Shown piece by piece: positions 11,341 through 25,929 of a stretch of 64,000 nucleotides of DNA. Within the stretch, counting starts at the first letter, position 1, and the number at the start of each line of letters is the position of its first letter. A program made the translations under genes and the position numbers. The stretch is from NCBI GenBank assembly GCA_023238725.1, contig CM041538.1, positions 2,510,182 through 2,574,181 on the forward strand, in the 5' to 3' direction. This DNA is from Scortum barcoo (Eukaryota > Chordata > Actinopteri > Centrarchiformes > Terapontidae). The notes beneath the pieces were generated by a model, which searched no databases, was not told where the DNA came from, and saw only the letters and a list, made by a program, of their open reading frames with translations.

Positions 11341-12499
11341 TTTTTAAGGCCATAGTGGTACTGGTATAGGATGTGCCAGATCTGCCTCAGCACAATCCTG
11401 CATTAAGCTAAATTAAGCCCAAGGTAGGGGTTCAGATGTGGTAAAACAATCATTTTAATAATAATAGATGGAAACATCAAAAAGTGAACAGATATTGAAA
11501 TCTTTCTGTGTATCGACAATCAAAAACATCAACAATCAAAAGCGAGCTGCAATAACTGATATTTTTGGTCAGCAGAAACAAGTAGTAAACACATCATTAT
11601 ATATTATATATCTATATATACATATTTTAAGCTGTTATGGAAAAGCTTGTTAACAATTACTTTGTTACACATTCTGCATTTTACATAGTAACATTATCAT
11701 TTATTCAGAGTTGTGTTTCTGTCTATCTGATAAATGTAAGTCACTCTCTTTTATCTTTGTTTTGGCTCTCTCTTAATTCCTGAAGGAAATATCTGGCTCT
11801 TTAGCTGCTGAAATGCTCCACTGTTTTCATCAGCTAGTCTTTAACCATTTCTTTGTACTGTAAATTGTGGGCTTCTAGAGCTTTTTTACCATTGAAAACA
11901 GCTGCCTGCTGTTGCTCAGTAAGAGTGAACTAAAACTGTGGAGTTGTAAGTCAGATAGCTAAACAATGAGGTGACACTTGTTAAAAAGCTTTGTAATTTC
12001 AAGAGGAGCTGCAGGTTTGTAGGATTATTCTCTGTAGGTTCATCACTACTAGCAACATTGTCATTTGCTCTTTTAATGACATCAAGGCATATTTTCTCTC
12101 TACATGCTCCCATTCCTATCTCCTATCTGAGCTGTGTTAATGCTGTGGTGGTGCTATATGTGCATAGTGGTGCTATGTGGAACATACCCCCCAGCCATTT
12201 GTTTTGCCCATTTAACTGCACCATACCTGTCTCCCCAGAAAGTATCCCTCCACCCTGTGGCAGGCAGCTCATTCTAGCGCCGCTGGCAACCCAGGCTCAA
12301 GGCTTTATTACCCACACAGGCCAGGGGAGGTATTTATGCCTCCCTCTCTCCCTCTCCCTCTCTAGGAGGACTTACCCGTTATTGGCAAGGCAGAGTATTG
12401 AGCCCTAGAGAGGAGCTATGGAACCCCCTACATTTAAATTTAGCCCCCTGTTTTATCTTGGCTTTCTCATTAGCAGCACTGGAGACTAATTGTTACTGG
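11341..12499. other. Non-coding stretch, no gene seen
   Basis: Sequence flanking the Tc1-like element on the right. A plus-strand frame at 11,971-12,408 spans 145 codons but ends in a TC-rich run and shows no domain or splice structure. I treat it as chance. Confidence 0.5.
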
Positions 12500-12790
12500 T
12501 TAAGTCTTTATTGCTGCAGGTTCTTTTTCTTGTTCGTCTCTCTCTCTCTCCTTCTCGCTCGGTGTTTTTCTCTCTGCACTTTCCAAATGGCACAATGGCA
12601 GGGGTGGCTCTTTGTATGGCAGTAATTAGCTTTTATGGTGTTGCTATGAGCGGGGTCTTTTCACTGCCGTGACCGTCACTCTGCTTGGCCCGTCGCTTTA
12701 TCACCCTGCCATGCTCTGGGCAATTAGTCTGCAAGCCCACCTCCCACCCGCCGCCGCCATTGTCCAGCTATATCCTTCCAAACTCCAGTA
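12500..12790. promoter_or_regulatory. Candidate conserved non-coding element
   Basis: A repeat-free block with near-balanced base composition. It contains ACAATGG (near 12,592) and its inverse CCATTGT (near 12,757), both SOX-type cores. It also contains homeodomain-type TAATTAG (near 12,623) and CAATTAG (near 12,721). Motif density alone is weak evidence; enhancer function is inference. Confidence 0.3.
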
Positions 12791-12823
12791 GAGAGAGAGA
12801 GAGACAGAGAGAGAGAGAGAAGA
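12788..12823. repeat. Imperfect (GA)n tract
   Basis: GA dinucleotide run interrupted by a few substitutions. Confidence 0.9.
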
Positions 12824-12879
12824 GAGACTTCCACCTCGCTCCTACTCAGGAATAAAAATCATCTGGTTTCCCAAAGACA

Positions 12880-13300
12880 TCTTTTTGTTTGGCAGTGGTG
12901 CTAGGTCTGACCTGCTGTATAAATACTGGAAATTTCTAATAGTGTTTCAGATGGCAGATGCAGCATATTATTTTGCAGAATGCCTGCTTCTGAATGGGAT
13001 AATTGTCAACACACAAAAAGAGGAATTAATGATGTTCGCTGTGCATTGCATCAGCAGACAATTGCTATTTGATTTCCCTTCCTTTGTGTAGAGTCCGCAC
13101 TCCTCGAAATTATAGCTGTAGTGTGCAGAATCCCCCTCGCTAAGCTTGCTTGGAGCATAATTTGTGTACTCATGGAGACTCATCTGCCCACACGCACCGC
13201 ACATTCTCACCAAATGGTATCCCTGATTTAGATATATCGCAACAGAGAATCACCAAAAAAGGAATATACTGGGGCCAAGGATTTTCCAGCATTGGAGGTC
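12880..13300. promoter_or_regulatory. Candidate conserved non-coding element
   Basis: About 400 bp without repeats. Overlapping frames on both strands (12,885-13,091 plus; 12,968-13,213 minus) are open but not protein-like. It contains GGAATTAATGATG and ATAATTTGTG cores. It is separated from the 12.5-kb block only by the GA tract. Regulatory role is inferred. Confidence 0.28.
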
Positions 13301-13369
13301 TTTTTCACTGCTTGCCACTGTTTACTGAGAGTGGACACTGCAACATACTGTAAAATTAATATGCAGTCA

Positions 13370-13392
13370 TATATATATATATATATATATAT
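13370..13392. repeat. Short (AT)n microsatellite
   Basis: About eleven AT units. Confidence 0.93.
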
Positions 13393-16300
13393 GGAAATGA
13401 GGTCCTTGTGGAAAACTCCTAATCAAATGATTGTATTAATACCTGGGCGTCTCTTTGAAGTGAATGGCTTCTGAATTAAACAGGAAGATATGTAAAAGCG
13501 AGTGTGCCTGCATGCACACAGTTTGATTTAGCAGCACTTTGATACTTGCCCCCCACCCCGCATGAGAACTGAAATGTTTGATTTTACTGCACTCTCTGTT
13601 TTTCAGTAAACAAAAGGGTGACAGCAGTGGAATGTGCACGTTTGATATGGAGGAGTGTGTAAAAGAGTCAGGCGGAGCAAAAACAGTTAAATAGTGCTTT
13701 ACATGTAAATTTGCGGGCAGTTAGTAGGAAGTCAGGTACAGGCGTTAGCTGTCTCCAACATTTACAACTGTACAGACATGAAGTGGCAGAATTATCTTGT
13801 CCGTTAGAAGCAAAGGAGGGAATTCAGTCATTTGACATTGTTACAGAGTCACCGTAACAATGTCTGTTCACTTCCCGTCTCCTTTTCCACAGTCAGTTTT
13901 AGTCAGCGGTGAGTCAGTCAATTGTTCTGCAAACCATGATCTTTCCCTTACCAGGTGTTGTTGTTCTCCTAAACCTTATCAAAATTTACCAATGTGGTGT
14001 CACATCAGAAAATGTTTGTATTTTTGCAAAAGTGATTTGTCATGGTTATGGAAGACGCTGACAAATGTCTTCCTAGCTGATGAAAGGGTCAGATCAGAGA
14101 GTGCTTAAAAGTGTCATTCTGGATGGCAGTTACAAACAGTGCATTTCTTTATTTAATTTGAAGGACTTGTCAGGCTGATGGCGAGTTAGGTGAGATGTGT
14201 GATTCACAGGAACGTGAAATTCTCTTAGCAAATCTAACGGGTAGATACAGTAAGATATCTGGAAGAAAAAGGTAAAATCAACTCAAACATCTACTCTGTG
14301 GTAGGTGTCTGTCTTCTTGCCCACCAAATGATGAAAGATTTATCACCTAAAGAGAAGTATCTAAAACTCAACAGAAAACTGTCATGGATTTACACAGTCT
14401 GGGAATTATGTGAACATGCCTATCTTTCTTAGAGTGATCAGGATTTTGGTTATTTATTGCCTGCTAATTCATGGCCAATTTACTAAAGATGTTCAAAATG
14501 ACTGAAGAGCACCATTATAAATTCTAGATTAAATTCATTATGATCTTTTCTTTATTCCCTGAGCCATTTCCTCCGCCCTGAGATGTTTACACTCCTAGAT
14601 TGGCAAAAACTGATCAGAAAATCTTATCACATTTTCCTCAACAACTTTTTTTGATTTGACTGTTCCAGTAAGGATGACAAATCCCAACCCAGGGGAACTT
14701 GAACTCCTGGGACCTATTGGCAGTCTTGTCACTGAGCTGTAGTCTTTCCTTCTTAGCTCAAATATTGATCTGCCGCTTAAGCAATTAGTCTGAGCAGACC
14801 TTCATCCTTTCTCCTCCCTGCTCCAATCTAAAGCTCTTAGAAAATACCGGAGGATAGCCCTGAGTCAAAAGAAGCCAAATTACCTGCTCTTTTTCTTCCT
14901 TTATTGTGATCACCTGCCAGCTACACAGGTTAAGAAAGGTTTCAACTGTTGATACAACTCAATCATGCCCCCCTTTCTTCCTCACTCTGCAGCCAAATCC
15001 TGCAAAGCCTCGCAGTCCAGGGACACTGCTGCCTAGAATAGAAACATAGAAAACAATGAATGAGACCCAGGGGTAGACACTTGTTTAGTCAGTATAAGTA
15101 GTTGGCTTAGAGAAGAATGCGCTTTCATTAAAACCTAAAGAGACTAATATAGCGCTTTGGTGACTGTCATTTCCTGTACATGAAGGATTCCAGAGTCCAT
15201 TCATAGCAGAATTCCATTTCAGCAAACAACAGCAATCAATGGTATTTTCACTTTGTCATTCATCGCATTATGAGCACAAACAAGTCTCAAAACCTGAATA
15301 TTTTTCAACCACCAGTGAAATTATTATTTTTTTTCGTTTTTGTCTTCAGCAGCACTGCTTTTTAATGAAGCTTGACCAAGGCTTAAATCCACTACTCAAC
15401 AGAGCTGCCTTTCATTTTAACAGTGTGACAGTGAACTCAAATTGGCCGGTCTCCTTGTTTAGACATTCAATTTTGTCTCTTTTCTTTCCACTGATGGGTG
15501 GCACTGGAATAAGGGGAGACCTGATCAAAAAGAGTTGCTGCTTGTTTGTCTGTGTGAAATTGCTGTGTTTTTTTGGGTTTTTTCTTTTTTTTTCTAAAAA
15601 AAAAACAAAAAACAGCTATTTGACTCCAGACTGAAATAGTAAGACTTACTTACTGTCAACAAGTAAAGTCTGCAGCTGCTGCAAACAAATAGGAGGATAC
15701 GAGCCAGAGTGATTTTAGGGAACAACTGAACCAATTCTGCATATATATTTAAAATTACCATTAAGTAATCTGTGACCTTAACTAAAGTCAAATACAGCAA
15801 ATCGTAGCATCAGTGGCATGTTCACAGAGGAAGACACCCACTGATTGGATTCAAGTTGAACATTTTTTACAATTTCAACATGCAATATTTAAAGTTTTAT
15901 AAAAGCGACATCACTTTTTTTTTACTTAAAGGCTGTCCTTCCCTTGTCCTTGCGTTAGACGTAGTACTCTGTAGGGCCCACTATAATGTGTTAACACCAG
16001 CATGTCAAGAATGTGGCTCATGTATGTACTGTATGTACTCATTCACTGTTGCAAATAACACAACAATTGTTGATGCCGCTGTAGAAACGGTGGTTCATGA
16101 TTTTCCCCAGTGATGGTAACCTGCTTGAGTTAGATGTGGGAAACGGGAAAAATTAAATGAACAGATTAAGCATGAAAATAGTTTTATTAGATTTATTAGA
16201 TTTATTATAGTAAGTACACAAATATTAGATAGAGTTCAACAGTGAAGTTCAAGAATGAATGATATAGAATTAATGAAGAGCATAAAACAAAGTTACCAAA

Positions 16301-17399
16301 TGAACTTAATGGCAATCATCATCAATGCAACATGGCTAAACAAAGTAGAAGACTAACAATATTTAGACACAGAAAGGTCAAGAAAGCAAGGCCTCTCAAA
16401 ATGTACTGCTTACTCCCTGAGGACCTAGTGTTAACAACTCTAGAATAAATTCTATGCTCACTCCATTCTAAAGAGAATAGGACAAAAATACGTATCGACA
16501 TTTGGCGAACTGGGAGTAGAAAAGGAGGGGAGCATCACTTTATTTAATTACTGGGTGCCGCCGTGTTGAGGAGGCTATTACAAGATAATGACTATTGTGA
16601 AGATTCCCTCACAGCAGCAGCGACAGCAAAGACTTGTCCAGAGGTCGTGCTTTCTTACTCCCACATATAGTTATGCTTATATGCTGGTAGCCATAGAGTT
16701 TAAACAGGGTTTGTGTTTATTACTACAGAGAAGACAAGCATTGTCACATGATTGCTACTGACTGACCTCCAGCCATTTAGGATAAAGCAATGTCTCTCTT
16801 CGTTATCATTTCCCACCTCACCCCACCAAAATGACATAATTGATTTATCTATTAACAGACTCTTCATGTCCTCAATTAATAATTTTTAACTTAAACAATG
16901 TCTGGAAAGGAAAAAAAAACTGCGTCAACATTTTTAGTCAGCTAATGAGCCAGTAACAGCGATGATTGTTTTCCTACTTGAGGAGAGTTTCTGTGAAACT
17001 AATGACTTCTAAGCGATAATTAATTGATTCTCAGCCACCTGAATAAGTAGAGTTTTAATAAGAAGTGACAAGGAGAACAAGTCCCAATATAAGCATCTCT
17101 TGACCACGTCAGAAAATCACTGCTATGGTTTGTTTCAGTGAAGAGGGAGCAAAATAAAATGCTGCCTTGAAATCCTGATGTCGATATGATGATATGTAAG
17201 AAATAGCACGTATGGCAAAGTAGAGCTTTGAGGCTTTGAAGTTTCTCAAGAATGACAAGGACGCTGTCCACGCAAAAATCCCTCTATACAATTAAGTCAT
17301 AGGCATTAAGGCATTTACAGAGACTTGTAAGTGACATATAATCCCATGAATCAATGTCTTTGACAGAGGTGATACCAACAAAGAACCGGCCTCTTGAAG
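13393..17399. other. Non-coding stretch, no firm gene
   Basis: A 131-codon plus frame (15,239-15,634) crosses poly-T/poly-A runs and is rich in Phe and Leu; I regard it as chance. At 14,970-14,992 a strong pyrimidine tract ends in GCAG. It is followed by short translations with stops within 20 codons, so a terminal exon is possible but unsupported. A direct repeat of AGATTTATT units occurs near 16,186-16,208. Confidence 0.45.
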
Positions 17400-17820
17400 G
17401 ATGTGAAGTGTCTCATTTCAGTGAAATGCGTCTGAATCCTCTGATAGTAATGCCGAGGACAAGAGCAGCGGTTACATTAGCACAAGGTTACAACTGTGTG
17501 ACTGCTGATAGGTTAGTGTGAACCTCTGTAGCGGTGCTCCCGAGCAGATGGAGCAATATTTTTCACTTTAATACACATTTTCCAGATGCTTGAGGTGCAG
17601 TTGATTGCTGTTTCTCCTGCTCAGAGGTTTTACTTTGAGATCTATTACATCTTTTCCTTTGGGCCTGAAAAAGAGTGCTGAGTTTACTGTTGTCATTGAA
17701 AGGGCTGCATATATTGTTGAGCTTGAACGTGTGGTAAATCTCATATTGGAAGCTCTGCATTGCACATTATTATGTAAAGGTTTCCTGAACAGCGAGGGCT
17801 TGACAACATAGAGGATCAGG
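17400..17820. promoter_or_regulatory. Candidate conserved non-coding element or exon-bearing block
   Basis: Repeat-free. At 17,585-17,628 a pyrimidine-rich run ends CTGCTCAG, after which one frame stays open for about 60 codons through a possible donor at GTGGTAAAT. The peptide has no feature I recognise, so I prefer a conserved non-coding reading. Inference only. Confidence 0.25.
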
Positions 17821-20800
17821 CAGGAACATGCTTCTGTAAAGACAGCTCTGGAAAGAAGGCCCCTTTTTAGTCGTTAGTACAGAGTCTGATATGCTGTTTG
17901 TGAGTCAAGGCGATTCCCTGAAGGCCCGCAGAGCTCTTTTCTACACCTCACTTTGAAACAGATTTTTTTTCTTCTTTTTGTTTGTTTCTCAAAAAACATG
18001 TTATGTATTATGTAGTTTAATATTTTTAAGGTTTATTTCTGAAGATGCACTTTTACTTGACTTTTCATTTCATATTGGAGTAAGTTTAATTGCCAACTTG
18101 AATAATTTCTTAAGTACTGAATTGCTCAAAACTATAAACACATTGTACATGCATTGTAATGTAGTGCACATGTGGGAGAGTCATGTCTGGTATTTTGAGA
18201 AACAGCAAACTCTATCCAGTTACAGCCCACTGACACTGACACTTTAGTCTGACGCTCTGTTTTTTCTGCTACTTTGACACCAAATGCACAAGTGAGACAC
18301 TGCCCTGATTTTCCAGCAGCTTGTTGGGGCAAAGTTCAAATAAATTAAACTTTAATCCCCAAACACACTGACCTCAGCAACCCACATCGAGAGCCATTTT
18401 GGCACTGACACGAGGTAGATGGTGCTAATTTCACTTTGTGAAAATGGAGACAAAGCTAAAGTTGAGTTTGCAGAGATCTATGACTTTAGAATTGAGACAA
18501 GGCTGACCACATTTTAAATATCATAAAATATCTAAGAAAATAGGCATATCAAATTAACAAAATCATTTTGTGTTTGACATAAAGTATTCCATAGTCTGAT
18601 TCTGATGCTGTCTTTAGCACCGTACATTTTATCTCACAAACTATTTGTGCTCGGGTGTTAGAGTCAGGTTAGAGTCCCGAGGGGAAAAGGGAGAAGATGT
18701 GAGCTTAGCTGGAGCAGACTCAATAAAGCCTCCTCAGCAGCTAAACCCTTGAATCTAAAGGTAGATGTATTACTTTGCTGATTCAAATCTTTTTGTAATG
18801 ACTGACTACATTCACATAGCTTCACCTTTCAGTTACACTTCATTACATATATCTGTTTGTACGTCATCAGTCACCATTCGAGTATGTGATCATTTAGGAT
18901 GGTCATACTGTAAATTAACATAGCATCTCGCTTGCTGTAAATGACTATTGGCAGGTAATACTTAGATAGTCTAACTAAAGCCAGGTCACACATGGTCCAA
19001 CTTATACCCATGCAGGGCAGAAATATTGATTATAGACCCCACAAGATTCTGGAGATTAATCCAACAGGTGGATTCGAGTCCTGCAGGAATGTTGGTTTAT
19101 CAAGCCAAACAGATTTTGAGGCTTTTATGTAGTTACTCGCTGTCAACTGTGTCAAAGTGAGGTCACATGTATGTAACACAGAATTATACATTGAATACAC
19201 TGTGTAATCCGTAGACTACAGTGAATTATCATAGGCTATTTATGATGAGAATGGTTCATATAGGAGAGGCCGAGCTGTGCGCTCTCTTTGCAGTCATGAC
19301 ATGTTCCAAGCATTTGGTTGCAAGGATGGGTTTGAGGGTTACTTTCATTTAGCAGCATTCAAGAAACATTGTAGAGGTTTCTATAGTTTACTGCAGTTAC
19401 ACACTGGACTGGAAGCAGTTGTTTACAAGATACTTTTTTTCTGTTGTGGTTTTATAGGGCTTTTTCCAGAAATCAGTTTCCATTCAGCCTAGATGTTATT
19501 TTTATCACAATTGCGATCACATGAGTTTTTAGTATACACACTGTACATTTGTGGTATATGCATACATCCTGTATTTTCTCATATTTTGATTACACACATT
19601 CTGCCTTCGTGTCTGTTTTCAGTGCTCACACACTGTAAGTTTAATCATATTTTTTGCTCTAATGATACTTCTGCAGTGATGGTAAGTATTCATGAAAACA
19701 CACTTTTGACGGGGATCAGGATAGTACACAGATAAAAGATTTTTTTTTAATTTTCCATTACAGGTAAAGCGCAGCTGACATGATGATAACATGATTACAC
19801 AACTTGGTCAGTTGCACTTCAGCCTTCAAAAAAGGTGCCCATCCCTCTTCACTTTGTCACTTTTTCTCTCTTTGTTCTCATTATGCTGCTGTCTCAACCT
19901 TGACCCATACCCCTCTCTTCAACTCTCCTCTTTTTTTATTCCTGCCCTTTTCTGTTTTTCCTCTTTTTGTTCATTCTTCTTTCTGTCCTCATCATTAGTT
20001 ACATCTTCCTTCTCCTCTCCTCTTCTCTTGGATTCTCTGTCATTCCCCCCTCTTCTTTATATTTATCAATTATTGCTTCTCATTATCTGTATTTTAACAA
20101 AAGGACTTAACTTAATTTTCAGCAACTGATGATAACCTATTGTACAAGCATTGATAAAGCTGTGACAATAAATCATTTTAACAAATGTTGCAGGTATCAG
20201 TGATGTTGTTGCCAGCACCTCTCAACACACATTTAATTGTTCATTTTTAAGCTGATGACAGACATGCCACAGCTGTAATCTTTTAAATGTAGACTGTCTT
20301 GTGAAGATTTTTGTAGAGGTCAAGTGGAAAAAAAACATTCAAATATTCAACATTCAATATTCAATATTTAAAGACAGAACAATGGTATAGCACTATAATT
20401 TATACAAATAATGATCATTGTAATAGTTTTGTGTGTATACATTTAACATCACTCATTGTTTTTATTAAAGTTTATTAAAGTCTAACTTTATTAAACTGGC
20501 ACATATGTAATTGTTCGCCGCCTCCATCCTTCCAACACACTAAGAAGAAGATTTAATTTACTGGTGTCACCCTAAAGGATTTGTGGGTTATAAATGCTTC
20601 AGATTTCCTCCTCCAGTGTATCAAGCTGTCTGGTACAGCTTTTAAGACAAATTAGTGTTTAAACACAAAATGCTACTTTCCAGCTAATGGAATCAGGAAG
20701 TATGGAGTTATGTCAAGAAAAAAACAACGCTGTGCTCTCACTGGAGACAGGCAGAGGGTGGCATGAATATTAAACAAACACCATTCTGTCAAGCAACTGC

Positions 20801-20968
20801 TATAAGTGATGTTCTCTTTATGAGTTATATATTGAGGTAAATACAGTATGTAAGGCGAGTGTGTGTAATATTGTTTATGACATCAGTGACTGCGGTTACT
20901 GGGTTCTAGTGTGTGGCTTTGGGAGATTCAGGAGAGTTGTTCATGGCCTCTAATACCGATGGGTGCCT
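17821..20968. other. Non-coding stretch, no gene seen
   Basis: The pyrimidine-rich segment at 19,830-20,060 makes low-complexity frames. Short ATTCAACATTCAAT-type tandem units lie near 20,338-20,370. Nothing gene-like was found. Confidence 0.55.
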
Positions 20969-20969
20969 C

Positions 20970-20990
20970 TGTGTGTGTGTGTGTGTGTGT
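20970..20990. repeat. (GT)n microsatellite
   Basis: About ten GT units. Confidence 0.95.
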
Positions 20991-21338
20991 CAGCGGGTAT
21001 GCAGACGTGTGTGTGCCACACCACGGTGGCAGCAGGGACTCAGCATTCCAATGCACAACACGTCCTAGGGCAATCGCCACAGCGATTTACCCTCTGCTCT
21101 GTTGCCGTGGTGACTGAGTCACTAAGGAGGGGGGGTGTGTGGGGGGTGGTCAGACAAGGACCCTTGTTGCTTAAAGATGATAGCTCCCCCTTCCCTCTCT
21201 CTTTTTCCCCTCTCATTTTCATCTCCTCTTTCACCCACTTACCTTTTCTCTGCATGTTTTTCTTAAACTGAGACCTATTACTACTTGTCCTTTTCTTCCC
21301 TACACAGCAGTTAGCACAATTTGTCACACTTAGTATGT

Positions 21339-21341
<3 letters not shown>
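20991..21341. other. Non-coding, between two microsatellites
   Basis: A G-rich run (21,127-21,148) is followed by a long TC-rich tract (21,185-21,255). A minus frame crossing this region mixes Glu/Lys-rich and Tyr/Ile repeats, which are products of the repeats themselves. Confidence 0.55.

Positions 21342-21429
<88 letters not shown>
21342..21429. repeat. (TA)n microsatellite, about 44 units
   Basis: Uninterrupted TA tract, the longest single pure TA run in the window. It directly precedes an interspersed repeat. Confidence 0.97.
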
Positions 21430-21432
<3 letters not shown>

Positions 21433-21439
21433 ATAATAT

Positions 21440-21735
21440 GGTCTAACCTGCTGCGTGGCTAAGGCCTCTCTGTTTGGAGTTTGCATGTTTTTTTTTTTCT
21501 TTTTTTGTTGAGAGTGTTGCAGCTTCCTCCCACAGTCCAAAAAATTTGTGGGTTAGATTAACTGGTGACTCTTAATTTCCCGTAGGTGTGAATGGTTGCC
21601 TGTCTTTATGCGTCAGCCCTGTATTGGCTGCTGACCTGACCATGGTGTACCCCCATCTCACCTTACAGCAGGGGGCTGTAGCAGCCCCTCAAGACCCTCC
21701 AAAGTATAAACTGGTATAGGTAATGAATGGATAAT
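21440..21735 (+). mobile_element. Abundant fish interspersed repeat, LINE/SINE-tail type
   Basis: The sequence carries the landmarks of a very common teleost repeat: GGCTAAGGCCTCTCTGT, GGAGTTTGCATG, CTTCCTCCCACAGTCCAAA, AACTGGTGACTCTTAATT, CGTAGGTGTGAATGGTTG, TGTCAGCCCTGTATTGG-like wording, GTGTACCCC, and a GGTATAGGTAATGAATGGATAA end. I recall the family from fish genomes, usually ending in GGATGGATGG. I do not assign a precise family name. It has no coding potential and is diverged. Confidence 0.68.
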
Positions 21736-24485
<2,750 letters not shown>

Positions 24486-24760
24486 TGTTATGCCTCAGTC
24501 CACATGGGAAGGAGGTCAAGGTAGATGGATAGCTCAGCAAAACATCATTTTGATACAGGTGTCCTATTGACAGTCAGGTTTGGTTTGTTTAACGTGACCA
24601 TGATCATTTCCTAACCTAAACCAAGTGGTTATTATTTTAACCAATCAAGGTTCCTGAAGTAGTTATTTTAAATCAAACAATGTTCTCTCCGTAAGCTGAA
24701 TCGACTAGTTTTTGTGTCCAAACCTAAGCAAACCTTAACCTAGCAGTGCCAGGTCAGAAG
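24486..24760 (+). repeat. Dispersed fish repeat, copy 1
   Basis: Two landmarks are shared with 42.66-42.85 kb in the same order and at similar spacing. They are TAGATGGATAGCTCAGCAAA (copy 2: GGGTGGATGGGTCAGTAAA), and ACCTAAACCAAGTGGTTATT followed by TTTTAACCAA (copy 2: CCTTAACCAAGTTGTTACTA then TGTAACCA). The later part, with AAACCTAAGCAAACCTTAACC, is typical of a widespread teleost repeat. No coding capacity. Confidence 0.6.
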
Positions 24761-25929
24761 TCGTAGGAATAATTTTTTTTAACAGTGACTTGTAACAATT
24801 TTGGAAGGCACTGACAAGCAGCCTGACAACATACAATGTGTGTCAAACAAGAATCCTTTTTGTGGCTAATTTTGGAAGGCATGAAGAAACGATGTATTAT
24901 ATTGTTGTTGTAACCTGTTGGTTTCTGACATCTTTAAAGTTGACTGATGGTCAGATTGAAGCTCCTGCTGCTACTGCCACTGTATTGTTTATAATAAAGT
25001 ATATATAAAATAAAAAGAGTAATTGTATGTAGTATTATATTCTGTTTTCTTAAATTATATTATATTATATTTTAATATTGCAAATCAGTCTTTGAGATAA
25101 AGCTCTTTAAGATAAAGAGAGGAAGACAAGTAATGCTGGTTAACCAGTTCTCATACTCAGTGTGTGATCCTCAGTCAGAGCGTGGGCTCATTGAAATGAC
25201 TTCCATGGCAACAGCAAAATTACCTTTTGGACAGTGTGTGTGTTTGTCTGTCTGTCTGTCTGTCTGTGTGCGCGTGAGTGCATGTGCGTGTGTGTGAGGA
25301 AGTGAGAGAGAGTAATGAGCTGTTCAGATGATCTGTCGGAGAGTCTGAATGTACACACCTCACATAAAAGCTTCTCCTCCATTTATTCATCTCTCTGTCT
25401 ACTCATATAGTTCATAGAATCTTAATTCTTATCCGGTCAATTTATGTGCATTATTATTAACAACTTAATCACTACAACTGTTGAATGATTAACAAAATTG
25501 TCAAAGTGGATAACGACACATTAAAAGGAGGAGTCTGCGATTCTGAAGGGGCCATAAACTCCACTCAGGACACAAGCGTTTAAAAGGTTGTTTGCTTGTC
25601 ACCTTGCGGACAGACCTGACAAAGAATGAATTCATACTTTTAACCAACTGATGTCACAATGCAATTAATTCTGCATTCTTTTGATCCATTTATTGTAATT
25701 AAATTGCAGCAAAATCTGTTTCTTTTGGGATTGAATAGCTGTTGTAACCCAGATTAATTCAGATGATGTGCTACTTTCTAGATACCATGAATATTTATTT
25801 ATTTTGACACACTAATTATGAAAACTCCTCTCACTGAAGACAGGTAGACAGGTTGTGTTGAAACTAGAATAAACACAGATAATTCTGTGGTCAAACTTAA
25901 GCAACTAATATAGAGCATTTGTGTTTTCC
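24761..25929. other. Non-coding, short (TCTG)n run
   Basis: TCTG units lie at about 25,245-25,268 inside a GT-rich segment. Around 25,528 the wording GGAGGAGTCTGCGATTCTG resembles a fish interspersed repeat I half-recall, but I cannot define its limits. Confidence 0.45.

Noticed and set aside
11971..12408. 145-codon plus-strand open frame
   Set aside because: Ends in a TC repeat, has no motif, and lacks exon structure; compatible with chance in 64 kb.
13879..13907. Cryptic exon-like site: CCACAG, 16 to 30 bases, then GTGAGT
   Set aside because: Too short, with no phase partner nearby; such coincidences are expected.
14993..15050. Strong pyrimidine-AG site suggesting a terminal exon
   Set aside because: All three frames meet a stop within 20 codons and no poly(A) signal follows nearby.
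15239..15634. 131-codon plus-strand open frame
   Set aside because: Phe/Leu-rich, crosses poly-T and poly-A runs, with no domain or usable splice donor.
21040..21540. 166-codon minus-strand open frame with a long Ile-Tyr run
   Set aside because: It runs through the (TA)n microsatellite and TC-rich flank; the peptide is a product of the repeats.
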